Assembly: GCA_951230915.1 (NCBI GenBank)
Contig: OX579641.1
Coordinates: 19,322,254 to 19,386,253, forward strand
DNA from: Antitrichia curtipendula
Lineage: Eukaryota; Streptophyta; Bryopsida; Hypnales; Leucodontaceae
DNA: 64,000 bases
Reading direction: 5' to 3'
Of the stretch, positions 23,709 through 36,249 are shown in pieces. Position 1 is the stretch's first letter, and every line of letters begins with the position of its first letter. Both the position numbers and the translations under genes were made by a program. Below the pieces are notes generated by a model. That model searched no databases. It was given only the letters and a program-made list of their open reading frames with translations, and was not told the DNA's origin.

Positions 23709-23819
23709 GGTGGTTGTTGTTTTTCCACACATTGGCTTCGGAAAATTATTTAGAGTACCACTCACTGATAGCAAAACAAATCCATGTCCTGTAGCTTCAA
23801 TTTAGGATCGGGGTGGATT

Positions 23820-24006
23820 GACCCCCTCGCTCGGCCTTACCAGGGGGGCATGTAAATAAAAATCCCCCTATTTTGCGCCGTTCCAGGTATATTCTGGACT
23901 TCAACCAACAAATTTGGGGTCTCTGATCGCAAATATGAATTCAAAATTTGCAAAAAAAATAATGTGCAAAAAACAGGGTTTGCCCGCAGGGCCGAGCGAG
24001 GGGGTC
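23820..24006. mobile_element. Small element with 17-bp perfect GC-rich terminal inverted repeats
   Basis: gaccccctcgctcggcc at 23820-23836 is matched exactly in reverse complement at 23990-24006, in sharp contrast with the AT-rich surroundings. The 187-bp element encloses a copy of repeat G. Probably a non-autonomous DNA element; superfamily unknown. Confidence 0.65.
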
Positions 24007-24681
24007 AGTTCCCAATTCAGCACCCAACTTTTTAAATTTCCTGGAACGTCAACCCCTGCGAAGTACAATTATAGCAACCATTGGGATCAACTATCGTCAC
24101 AACCATGGCGAACAATAGACGTCATCCATTCATGATACAGCGTGAAGAGCTCCTATTGGCCGAAGATCATAACGGGTCCCACCCCTGAAAAAGTGGAGGC
24201 TGGGGACTCTACCCCCTAAATGTCCAAGGTCTTTTTTTCCATCAACATCTAATGAACTGCCATTTGGCTACTGCATCCGGATTGGAAAAGATGGGAAAAT
24301 GAATGTTTTGAAGAACAAAAGATAGGATCTTGCACTAAATTTGTCTATGTCTGAGCATGTGGTATAAAATTCGTCAAGTTTAACCACAGGGATTCATTTT
24401 ATAAGATATCTGCATTTGACATGAGAAGGAAAAAGAAAATTCTTGGAGTCCTAGCCAAAGAATTTCAAATGGTCTTCACTACCGCTTGTGGGATATTTTT
24501 ACACTATGGACTTGGAATGATGGGATACACTTTTTTTCACAAGGACAAAAAAATGTAACATAAAAAAAAAATCTTTAATTTCTATAGAAATTTGAAGCAC
24601 AACGTGATCAACCAAGTTCCTAAGACATTGGGTACCATTGCAAAATCGTTTCTCTTTATTCCCAGACTACATTTGATCCCA

Positions 24682-25626
24682 TTAACCCCTAAAGGACAAA
24701 ACACCGCTTTTTGACAACATAGCGATTTTGGGCAGCTCACTATGACCAGAATTTTTCTTTTTTTTCTTTGAAATTTTCACATAAGATGTGCCCAAGGAGT
24801 AGCTTTAAGTTCCAACAATTTTCGTAACTTTTGACTACATGGTTAAAAAGTTATTGCATGATATGTCATTTTCATTGTTTGGTGGGCAGCCGGGGCAGCA
24901 CAAAAAAACTTCTTTAAAAATCACTTTTAAAAAAAAACTAAAACTTGAAATTGGTTCTTTAGATTTATATGTACGTGGGAGGCTTTGAATCATTCCATTC
25001 CGATCAATGAGTCAAAAGTTATGAGGATTCTTAGTTTGAGGGTAGTTATGGAATCTTTACTCTAAAATAAACTTTGAAGTCCTTTATTTAACTCGATTTT
25101 CAATATTTTTGAAAAAAAATAAAAATATTGGGTGTAGATTGTTTATTACAACATTACAATCTTTGGGATTGGCATTTTTCAATTTCATAAATAAATTCTT
25201 GACAATTTAGTGCTTTGAATCATTCTCTACCTCTTCCTACTTACTATTTTTTTCCTATATGTTGTACAATTCCAAATGATCTGAAATTTTTCAAGCATGT
25301 AGCCAACTTGCCTTGAAGAATAAATCCAAAGAGTAACCATCATTTTGGACATTTTTTCATACAAATGTGACCTTGTGAAGGGCAGCTGCCCGTTTTTTCG
25401 CAGGGACAAAAAAAGGATTTTTGTCAATTCAAACGCTATTATCTTGCAATCCACTTGGTGGAAAATTCTGAAATTTTTTTCACATCTTCTTAAACAAGTT
25501 TACTACAAGATCCTACGGCTACAAGTGTCCAAAAATGTTTTTTTTCTAAAATTTGGCACTAGTATTAGAAATGACAGTTCTGGAGCGATTTTGGTGAAAA
25601 CATAGTCAAAAACCTTTAGGGGTTAA
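24682..25626. mobile_element. Non-autonomous element family D, TTAA-CCCC ends
   Basis: 945 bp from ttaacccctaaagg to cctttaggggttaa, a perfect 14-bp terminal inverted repeat including TTAA at both ends. The interior is AT rich with no transposase. The right-hand 130 bp are related to the right end of the 46249-47788 element. TTAA plus CCC...GGG is the arrangement expected of piggyBac-type insertions; that assignment is inference. Confidence 0.65.
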
Positions 25627-26311
25627 ATCCTATGAATTTCTATCAATGCAAACTTTGTTCCTTTATCCCATATGTTCCTAAAACTGAAAACATTATTCCT
25701 ATATATATATACTCCCTTCATTGAGAACTTTGGTCCCTTGTTAAGTGCCCCAATTGACGTCTTTCCCAAAATCAAGTGAAATGCCCTGATAAATTCCCAT
25801 GCCCAACTTGCCCCTTCTTGCAAAATTTGAACAAAATTTCTTATAACTTATAGAGCATGAGTCTAATTTCAATGAAATTACATTTTCGCAAAACTCTTGG
25901 AAATTTGCATCTTCGTAAAAAGTTTCAAAAAATCAGACCAACTGAGTTGGAGATCATGGGGACTTGCCAATTCCCCCCAATGGCGCACTTGGGCAATTTA
26001 GGGTCTCAATTGCAGGTGGGGGGTTATAGCAGTAATAGCACGGTAACCATGCTTTTCCCAAATGATGATTAGTTGCATGAAAGGTGTTTTTTGCAGACTT
26101 TTCTGGCCCATTGGCTTCAAAAGCTTGCTTGGCAGCTTCCTCTGTAAATTAGCCTTTCCGATGATCCTCACCAGCTCACGCAACACATCACTCGGCAGGT
26201 TCAATTTGGGGACACTGCCAGGTGGCACAGCAATTCAATTCTGCTTACAGCATGCTGCACTTGACTTAACTTAATTTGGGAGAAGAGGAACTGTACAGTA
26301 GTAACAGTATT

Positions 26312-26626
26312 AAGGTAGGAGGTCCATAAACCGCTCATCTAAGAGCTGAAGCTGACTTTGGGGGACGTAGAACTTCTTAAAATATTTTTCAGTAAATTTT
26401 CCTTGAAAGACAAGAGAAATTGGCATCTAACCCAAGTTGTTTCATATTTTTTGAAGCTTTGTAGAATTAGTTATGAATTTCTGAAGTTGCAGAAAAGTGC
26501 ATTTCTGTGGGCTCTAAAACCGACCACCTCCTCAAATGCACACCAGTTGTACATTGGAAAGTGCAAAATGTACCTCTAGAGCCTGATTGGTTTTAGAACC
26601 TGCTCCATTTTAGGACCTCCTACCTT
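26312..26626. mobile_element. 315-bp hAT-like miniature element
   Basis: Terminal inverted repeats aaggtaggaggtcc and ggacctcctacctt (14 bp, perfect). Flanking 8-bp direct repeats acagtatt and acagtact differ at one base and look like an 8-bp target duplication, as made by hAT transposases. No coding potential. Confidence 0.75.
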
Positions 26627-26873
26627 ACAGTACTAACCTTTTGGCCTGCCTGGATGAAGCCTGGAATTCGGCGCAGTCAACTACAGTGATTAGTACTAAA
26701 AGCGGAGGGGAGAATGAGGGCGGGGACTTCCATGCAGCAATGGATTGAAGCCGAAAACAATTTTTCAAGTTTTCCAGAATCAGAATTGCATCAGTCCAGA
26801 CTTTCATGTGTTTACACTTCTAAGTACAGAAACAGAAATACAGAAACAGGAAGAAAGAAGAAGAAGAATGGGC

Positions 26874-27194
26874 AATTTCGCTAAAACAGCACTATTCTGA
26901 CACTACTTTGGCGGTTTTAATGGTTTAGACTGGACGGTCTGTAATGTACAATTCTCGTAGATGCTTGAAATCTATACCTTCCTTAGATGTCTGAAATCTT
27001 CAACTATCCTAGATGTCACTTTCATGATTCAAAACTTGTGGTGTGAAATCTATTCTTGTCCTAGATTTTTGGAATCTACAAAAAGTCCAAGATTTTGAAA
27101 ATCTACACCAACCCTAGATGGCACTTCTCACGTTTCACGGTTCAGAGTGGACAGTCTAAAAGTGGCACACGGAATACTGCCATATTAACAAAAC
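26874..27194. mobile_element. Miniature element family B, copy 1
   Basis: The ends are imperfect inverted repeats: atttcgctaaaacagcacta and, reversed, tttgttaatatggcagtatt. The inside repeats phrases around ctagatg and gaaatctac. Other copies are at 44784-45015 and, partial, at 44284-44372. Confidence 0.6.
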
Positions 27195-27276
27195 TTTCCA
27201 TAAGAAGGATAACTCCACTCTGAAAGATTGGCGTGAATGGAGCGTCTATTGGGAATGTGTCAACTATTTAAGAAAC

Positions 27277-27750
27277 ATGGACTTCGATGGCAACAAAAGA
27301 ATCGACATGTTCCTTCCTGGCTTCCCTAAAGAAATTATGAGGTCCCCATATGACAACAAGGTGATTTGGACTATGGTGGTAACTGGTAAGTACATGGACT
27401 GCCAGTGCCTAGGTTTGGAGCCTTTAAAAGAACGTAACTAATGTATCTCCTTCCGGCAAGGCACTTAAGGTACTCACACAACCCACCAATCTCACCATAG
27501 TTGTACATTAAATTATGAGGTTGTTGCTTTCTATTTGGTAGAGCGACAGAGAACTTGGAACACTCATGTTCATAACAAAAAAATGGACAAAGCAATCCAT
27601 GCATTGAATGTATGTTCATCCCTTAAATCTTCTATCACAAATATTGGCAAACCTAATAGAATAATTTTTAAAGAAAAACATGGCAAGTTCTCCCATTTTT
27701 TTGAGTCATTGCCTTATCAGGAGACAATGCTGACAACAATTCCAGAATAA
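27277..27750 (+). CDS. Possible two-exon gene or gene remnant of unknown function
   Basis: Exon 1 from an ATG at 27277 (frame open from 27160) to 27385, donor G|GTAAGT. Exon 2 27542-27750 after acceptor ttggtag. The phases agree (1/1), giving 105 aa: an N-terminal MDFDGNKRIDMFLPGFPKE and a basic C-terminal part with KKMDKAIHALNV and KHGKFSHFFESLPY. The open frame before the ATG also reads like protein (LKDWREWSVYWECVNYLRN), so the true start may be further upstream and cut by the family B element that ends at 27194. I do not recognise a family. It could be a remnant of a transposon or host gene, or chance. Confidence 0.3.
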
Positions 27751-30700
27751 AAAATTAGCAGCTTCCATCCGCCAACTGAAGGCGAGACCCCACTTCATTT
27801 TGTGGTTCAAACGGTGCAAAAACTCCAATTTTTTCACTTGACAAATAAGGTAAAATTTGCCCCATATCATATATATTAAATAGTGAAATTAGGTTGCCTT
27901 AACAATTAGGTTGCCGTACCCCCATAAAAGTTATTGTACAAGCCATCAAAGTCAACAATTATTTCTACACATCTTTCCATGTGCGCACGTGGAAGTTCAT
28001 GAGTCGCAATTTCAAAAACAATCTAGTACATTCTTGTATAGTAGTAGTAAATATTTATATAGTGTCAAGTGTGTGGTACAACCTAATTTCACTATTGAGT
28101 GTAGTGTGGTTGATTTTTGACCACTGTTAAATAATCGAGGTCCTTGCCATTCCAAACATGAATTCAAACTACTTTCTACTTTTTTTTTATCATCCTCCAT
28201 CAATTAAAAAACGTCATTCCAATTATCCGTGGGTAAGACTTCCACAAGACGGTCCTGATGAGGCCTGGCTATAGCCCTGGCTCTTCCATCCATGCCTGCA
28301 TGGCATTCCGGTTTCTTTGCAAGCAAATCCACAATTTCCAGGCAAACCTTCATCGGAGTTCAGACTTCAGACTTTAGCCTTTAGCCTTGGCTCTAGTCCC
28401 AGACTCCCAGCATCTTCTTCTTCTTACCATCGAAACGGAGTGATTTCATGATTTCATCAATATTGCCGCCGCACTTTCTGACTAAGTTCCTGAATTAGCA
28501 AACCGGGGGATGGACTGATTGATTCACCCACGGATTCACCCACGGATTCACCCCCATCGAAACCGACCATTTTTTCTTTGCAAAGACGGAGTAATTGGCA
28601 ATGACGGAAGTCCCAAATTAACGGAACCACGAACACACAACGGTCGTTCTGTCCCGTCAATCATCGAAACTGGCCTTCAGTAACTTACTGTACGTAATTC
28701 GCAGTCAGTGAGTACAAAGATACAGTAGTAAAGCTTCTACCAATTGAAGGGCAACACACGGTGTGACGGGAAGAATCGGCAGCTACAGTAGTTCAAAAGT
28801 TAGCCGATGGGATTTCGGAGAAAACCCGGTCGCAATTGGAAAACATCAGGAAAAGAACCGGTGAAAAAACCTAGGGAGTAATAAACTTCTATTTCGAGTA
28901 AAAATCTACCGGACTCAGTTGGAGTACTTGAAAAAATGGTTCAATTTGGCCGATCGATGTTGAAGGAAAAGAGCCGGTAAAACTTCCCGAACACCGAGTG
29001 TTACCGATCGACGGGCCGGGTTCCAGCAAGTCTAAAAAGTGCATCCACGCGAATCCTCGGTCCTCGCGAATCCCAACTTTCCAAGCCGGAGGGAGACTTT
29101 GCGGAGTTGCGATGAATCTGCAGTCAAAAGCTAAACTTTACAGGGATGGGTTATTGGGTTTGCAAGCTTCCCAACATTGGGTAACATCGATCGATCGATG
29201 CAGACACAGTCGGTCTGTAAATTAACTTAGTTCAGTTCAGTTCTGCCCACCCAAGTTGTGGACCCGATGGAGTGTGGACCCGAGTTGTGGACTCCCAAAG
29301 TCACTGACACGCTTTTGTTGATGATTCGTATGATTCAAAATTAACAGGATGGATCATTGATGGAATTGATGATATTGTTATTTTTTTGTTATTATTGTTT
29401 TTAAGTAAGTAAAGGGTAGAGAGCGCCGAGGGCGGCGATTGGAGCTTGTTTTTTGCTACAGTTCGGGTAAGGTAGGGTCTGATAGTTCTTACAGTACCGT
29501 ACTTGAATTGTTCCACTGGGCTATTGGCCTTCAGCGGACTGGAGTGAGTAGGTCTGGTGACTGCATGGATGATTTGTTCCAATCGGGCTGCCTCGGAACT
29601 ATGGCAGAACCACCCACAGTCGATCATTTAAGGGATTCCGCACATGTTCTGGAGCTGTGGAAGGCAATGTAAATTTAATGCCCTACCCAAAGATAGAAAT
29701 GACGAGATTGCCAATTTTTCTTGATTTTTTTCTTTAAATTCAAATTGCTATGAATTTGGAAGCCAAAATTTAGCCTCAAGCCCTCAACCCATACCCAATA
29801 CATAGTCTTCCAATTCCAATCATTCTAAAACTACTTTACTATTCACTACTTCCTACTTTCTTGCTCACCACATCAAGACATGTGTCACGACCTTCTATTG
29901 CCAACCTTGCAAAGGAAAAAAAATCCTCATTCCAAACTTTGGTTGGAAAAATATTCCAGCCTTGGTCAAAAATAGATGCACCCTACAGGTTGGGTATGGA
30001 TCCTTGGTTGGTAATGGCTAGGTTCTACCATACTTACGAAAGGAGGTTATTGGTTTAATCTTTGCAATGAAATTCCGTTTCATTTGTTTCTTAGAAAGTA
30101 AATAAAAAGAGGTTATTACTGTAGTTTATGAATTCATTGAAAGGAATATTTGAATTTTAGAAATGCTGACTGGCTAGAATTTCGGTAACGTACTGACAGC
30201 TCGTAACACGGTTGACTGGAGGGCTAAAGTACCGCGTATCTTGTCCGTGGGCCTCACTGGAATATGAAGGTGCTCACGGGCAGGGCCTCTTGTTTGTTTT
30301 CTAAAATAATAAAATTTAAGTAGAATATTCTAATACACAATTACTAAAATCTGATCAAATCTTGATTTAATAAATCTGCACTTGCTGCACCATAGTAATT
30401 CCACTACTGTAGCGCGCACTTGTTTTGGGAATTTGGGAATTTGGAATTTCAAGTACAAGCAGTAAAGCACCAACACTGCCGCTTTTCCTGGTTTTACAAT
30501 CTCCTTAGGTCTAAATTAACTTAAGTCTTAAAATTAGATTACAGAATTCTCAAGAGAATCAAATTGAGACCAACTGACCAAGTTGCTCATTGTTCATTAT
30601 CATTATCATTATCATGATTTTTTAAAATTAAAATTTTTTCTTCTTCTTCTTCTTGTTGAAACGAAGTCGTTCATAATTTTGCAACACTTCTAAAATATTT

Positions 30701-32229
30701 TGTGAAGTTTTCAAGCTAAATGCATAGGAATCAATGTTTAGAAGATGGTTAGATTTAAAGGAATTTTAAATTCATGAGTCTGTATGTCAAAATGATTATT
30801 AAACTATGTATCAGCAAGGGCAAATACTATTCAACATTAGTTGTAGTTTTGGCATTGTAGCATTTGCAGTGTGTATAGGTGGAGTGGTTTGACTGGTTAT
30901 ATTAATTTTCACACTAACCAAATTATTCAGCCATACTAAATAGTTGTTTCAATGTACTGATGATTTTATTTTTTGCAAAAATTTGAGGAAGACAAACAAT
31001 GATACAACATTTTATTTTTAAACATTTTAATGGATGGAAAGCATTTGTTCATTCAAGTCTACAAGCAAGATGAAAGATATGACAATTTTTAGTTTGTAAG
31101 CAACCAGGAGTTATTCCTCAATGAAAACAACATTTGAAGTTCTCTTATATTGTAAATTTTGTTACGATGGCAAAATTTCGTGTGCCATTTTGCTTTATGC
31201 TATATCAAGGCCATATGTGCAATGCTTCATGCCATGTCCAACTCATACATGCGCCAATGCAGTCTTTGATAAGCCCAAATCAATAAGCAATCACATAATT
31301 ATCTCTTCCCTCCCAGTGCCATCTTTCGAGTCATTTCCTTCCTCCTTGAAATTTTTTTTGTGCCATGTTAAAAGGAATAACGCCATTTTAATGAAATTGA
31401 CCATTTATGAGCCTTATATTTTTCGTAAAATTTAGAATTTTTTATTATCATTTTACATAAATCTTTTTCCAGGATCATGTTGGAATCTTAGCATTCACCA
31501 TTTTAATTGAGATGTTTAAAAATACTAAAGTTTATTTTTTTTATTATTTAACTACTTAAAAATATAACTCAGTACTGTTGTCCACAGAATTGTGGGAGCA
31601 TCAAAGTGTTGTACCTTTTGCATCTAATGTCCAAATTCAATAAAACTTGTTGGAATTTTTTTGTTTTTTCTTCTAATTTGTGTGGTAAAATTTTCAGATC
31701 AATCCAAGTTGTACTGATATTTTGTAAGCCAATCAAAGTTTAGAGGTTCAATTTGAGTTTACCAAAGCATTTAATGCATTTAATGGTTTGTAACTTGGTG
31801 GGCTTGTATCTTCTTCATAAGCAATAGCATGATGGATATCACTTCTTGAACTCTATAGACTTTAAAAAAATGTCTTTTCAAAAATGAAAACAATATTAAA
31901 AAATTACAAAAATTACATGGTGTTATAGAAGGCATATTGGTACACCACAATCATGTGCTATATAGGTCAAATCTGACAATGAAATTTTCTCCTAATTTAA
32001 TATATTCAGCACCTAATTGCATTATAGTAGTAAAACGACTATGTATTTAAGATTTTAGACCTATTAAAACAACTAAGCATGCACCTTATTAAGTTTGTAT
32101 TTATTTATATCATATGGTTTTAGGAGGAAGATGTTATGAAATCATATTGTTATGAATCTAATATTTGTTTTCATTAAAATTTGTTGAGTTATATTCCCCT
32201 TGCAGTCTAGTTGTTGTGGGCTTTTGGAG
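27751..32229. other. Spacer with a mid-GC patch and microsatellites
   Basis: Sequence at 28220-29300 is more GC rich than its surroundings and shares a diverged stretch (ggaagaa(t/c)cggcagcta, agccgat) with 59637-59720. Microsatellites: cattat/tatcat near 30590-30614 and ttcttcttcttcttg near 30640. A short ORF at 29861-30058 reads LVGKIFQPWSKIDAPY and WLVMARFYHTYERRL, possibly an old coding remnant, but nothing extends it. No gene is called. Confidence 0.5.
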
Positions 32230-32490
32230 GTTAAGGTAGGCACCTCCAAATGCGCTACTAACCCAAAACCACCATCATCACTATGAGTACATCTCTATTC
32301 AATAGTCAATTATGTACCTATGTAGAAGAAACGATTTTAAAACCTTTGCACAAAAGAACTTTGACCCTTCATAACTTTTGCACAGGGTATCCAAATGTCG
32401 CGTTCTTTGGTGCATTGGAACCTTCCTTCACTTGCCATCAAAAAAATATGAAAATTTGACCAGTCTAATAATAGTAAATAACTAGGCACA
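32230..32490 (+). repeat. Dispersed repeat F, second copy
   Basis: Relative of the RRP45 intron 3 copy at 12855-13050. It begins aaggtaggcacctcc and runs to tgaccagtctaa. No protein coding. Confidence 0.6.
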
Positions 32491-34682
32491 GTGGCAAAAA
32501 GTCAAAAACTTTGGCGGTTTAAGGGGTGCCCACCTCACTCCCTGTCCGACTTTTTCTGACTTTTTCTGACTTTTTCCGACTTTTTTTGACGTGATCACAC
32601 GTTCCAGGAAACGTTCGCAATGCCGTTAAGTTTGGCACATTGGCATGGCTGTCTGGAAAAGGAGTGAAGAACTAATGCGAGGCTACTGTTGCTTCCTAAA
32701 ATAAATAAAAATGAAAAACTTCCACGTCATCGAATACAACTGGGAGACGGAATAGCTGACTGGCATTAAATATAACCCCTAAACGTCCAGAGTCTTGACG
32801 ATTTGGGAAAAATCATCCTAAAAAAAATATTTGGAAGAATATTTTGGAATTGATTTATGAATAAAAATTGTAGAGTTGAGTTTTAGATTCCATCAATACG
32901 GTTAGATTCAACATTGCTATCACAAATGCTTTTTTATAAATTTGAAAAGGAAATTTTTTCTCAATGAAATTCCTTCTAAATTCGATTACAAACAAAATAT
33001 GATTTCTTTTTTGAGTAAAACTTGTTGGAATGGATTTGAAATGAGGTCCTCTTGAGTTGGTGATTTTATATAAAAAACTGTGTTCTTTAAATCTATGACC
33101 TCTTTTTTACAAATCCAGTTTTGAACTAGAATCAATGCAATTTTGGCTTGGTCAACCACTTGACATACTTCCACATTTGTAATTTTAGAAAAATGTGTAC
33201 TCTACCAACACCAAATCCAACCATTAGATAGGACAAGAACTTGATAAAGAATCTCCACAAATTAGGATGACTTTCGTCCAAACAATAATGAGAAAGAAAC
33301 AAGAAGATGAATTTGTTCATTTTCCATAAATTGGATGTTGGAGCATTTAAGGGTTAATTTAAGCTCAAGTTTTAGTTGACTTCTAGAAGCCCTCCTTCCA
33401 TTGTCAACAGTTGTTGAGTTTTAATTTACATTTGCATGGTGAAAACACCCAAAACCATCAAAAGTAAGCAATCTATAATAGTTGGAGGCACCTTTTTTTT
33501 AGAAAACAACAACAATTTGAAGTATTTAAAAATCATGAATTTAAAAAAATAAAAATAAAATTGGATAAAAAATGTATTTATTATAAATTTCCAAAGTGAA
33601 ATTTCCTAGGCCACTCAAACTGTCACATAGCTTGATTATAATACTAAAATATAAAAAATTGGCAATCAACCAATACTTGTTAACTAAGTTTGAGTAGCTT
33701 GGCACTTAAAAAAAAGACAAGAGGTCAATTGTTAAAAAAACAAATTACTCGACAACTAGAATCAATCCATACATTTGGCCTTGTGGTGAAAGGGATGGAA
33801 TTTTTTATTTACCACTAATGGAAATTTTGAGTTCATATTTGGAATCAAAGACCCTTCAGTAACTCTACATCGTAAAGATACAAAAAATTAACCACCTAAA
33901 ACTCTAGGGAAGTCAATCTAGATGGCTTAGTATATGGGTTGGTTATTCAAAAAGTGAATCTTAGAGGAGTGTTGAAGATACAATTCTCATCAATTATTGG
34001 AGCTAATGGAGCTAATAGAATTTTAAGATTTTCACCTTTGGAGATAAATTTATGTAAAATTTGATTTTATATCAAGGTTGCTTAATATTTTAGTATCTCT
34101 TACTATATGTATTACCTAATTTGGAGTCATTTGAGTCCAAATATGTATCAAAATTTCCAATGTACTCTAGTGGTGGAAATTAATTGATAAGCATCTACGC
34201 TTTTTTTTCTAGATGCAACCTTTAGAGTTGTGCATCCCAATGAATAGGCCTTGCATTTATTTGATAAATGTAATAAATGTAAAGAGTGTGTGGAAGCTTG
34301 AGTTGGTTTCTACTAAAAAAAACCTAAGAAGAGGCGTTGTATTGACAAATTTTTTATCTATAGCTATAAAATGATGGGTTAGACCAAGTGTAGGTCTTAA
34401 AATATGTTTTCTATTATCAAAGCTTCAAACTTAAGACATTTTAGCATCATTAAATTTCCTTAAGCTAATGGATGGTATGTCCTTCCATTATTCAATAATG
34501 GTTCAAACATTCAAAATAAACCTAAGTCAAAATAGATTGAAATGAAGTTTATGAAAACCATCCACTTGACTTAATGAGACTTGCCTCTTCTTGTTTCAAG
34601 AAAAAAAAAATTAAAATTTTTATTTCAACTTGAATGTTTTTAATTCACCTCTAAATGTCCAATTAACTATTTATGGTTGCAA
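32491..34682. other. AT-rich spacer
   Basis: No gene seen. A possible relative of family D lies between tataacccctaaacg (32771) and atttaagggttaa (33345-33357). A diverged piece of repeat G sits near 33760-33860. Short pyrimidine repeats (gactttttctgactttttc) occur at 32548-32590. Confidence 0.45.
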
Positions 34683-34791
34683 CCATTAGAAAAAAAATGG
34701 GGCCTAAAAAGGGCCACCAAACTTTGCAACAACAATGCAAAAAGTGCAAAATTTGGTGGCCCTCTTTAGGCCCTATTTTTTTTACTAATGG
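34683..34791. repeat. 109-bp near-perfect foldback
   Basis: The left arm ccattag, poly-A, gggcctaaa, gggccaccaaa pairs with the right arm tttggtggccc, tttaggccc, poly-T, ctaatgg. Arms are about 45 bp and the loop about 15 bp. This is a hairpin-forming miniature element or small-RNA precursor. Confidence 0.8.
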
Positions 34792-35039
34792 AAACTTAAG
34801 AGGTTTCTTGGATCCTTAAGAAATCCATTATATTTTACATTTCCCTCATGTAGTTTATCAACTTGTCTTTCTAGTTTTAAAAACCAAAACAAATTAACTT
34901 TTGATTTGGACAAAAACTTTGCCTTGGGTGATTTTTCAAAGTCAAACACTACAAGAGATGCTTACAACAACTTACTTGGGAAGAAATCTAGTCAATCAAA
35001 GGCCATTCCAATTTCCAAAAATAAAATTCTATAGGTAGG

Positions 35040-35280
35040 CAAGCAATGGTGCTAGTAAGTGAGCCCAAGAATGTGAGCATGTGAGCATTGAGCCTACAAT
35101 ATAGATACCTATAATATAGATACCACACACTATAGAAGGTGTATGTATCATAAACACTTATAATATGGATATTTGTAACATACATATTCAATAATCATAG
35201 ACAATTTCTATAGTATATACACCTATAATATGGTTGTGTAGTATTCTAGGCTCATATGCTCACATAATAGCAACCCTCAA
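35040..35280. repeat. Imperfect iterations of tataatat(a/g)gata
   Basis: Units such as cctataatatagatacc, cttataatatggatatt and cctataatatgg recur irregularly through 240 bp, together with gtgagcat(g) motifs. A degenerate low-complexity block. Confidence 0.5.
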
Positions 35281-36249
35281 TAGGCAAGTGAGCAAGTAGA
35301 TGATTGGTGGGAGCATATAGTGAATGGGCATGGACAAGTGAAATTTATTGGTTCCCCAAATGAATGTACCTTGCTTAATAGAAACTTTAGAAGACTCTAA
35401 AAACAATCAAGATTCCATTGCTCCAATCTTTGTAAAGATCAACATGCGTATTCTTAACTACTTATAAGTGCATTTGGCCAAAACAAACAAACTCTTCTTT
35501 TGTGAAAGTTTGAGACATGTACTTCCAAAGTCATTTTGCCCGGGGACCCCAAACTAGTGATTTTTCTAAAACTAAAATTTGATTAAAGAAATCCCAAAAC
35601 CCATACTATCAAAGTTATCGATAACTGGAAGGTAAACTAATTTGATACTGGTGATCAAGATCCTTAGGTTCAGTTTTTCAAAAATTGATTGCAAAAGTTA
35701 AATAAATAAATAAATAATAATAAAAAACATTCACTTCCAAAACGACAATTTAGAGGTGATTTTGAAAGATCCCCATTTGGGCATGTAGGAGTTAATTCTA
35801 GCTTAAAGGACATTTGAGGTTTAGGGAGGGATACTCAAACATGGATTTCAAAATTTCTTAAATGAGCAATATCGCTAGTTTGTGAGCCTAAAAATGGGAG
35901 CTCAAGAGCTATGATTGTACGTTTTGTGAGCTGAGGGTATGACAAAAATAAAAAATAACTTTTTTTGAGACCAACAGAGAGAAAAAGAAAGACATTTCAA
36001 AAGTATAATATTATTAGTAAATTTTAGTCCTATGACCATAGATCTATAATTGTGGGACCATGCCAACACGTGCACCACACTTGGCTTGACACGCTAACAA
36101 AGAACAATTTAAATCCACCTTGAGCCTTTTTTTTTCTTCTTGTGAAAATCAAGCCTTTGAAGGTATTCCAAGGGAAAGCAATTATTTTAAATAATTGATG
36201 GAAGATTCATGCTGTAGGTACCATCTTGTAAACCACATAAATTTTTAGA

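Noticed and set aside
27751..32229. LTR retrotransposon or other autonomous element
   Set aside because: No reverse transcriptase, integrase or gag motifs, no paired LTRs and no primer-binding site were found here or elsewhere in the window.
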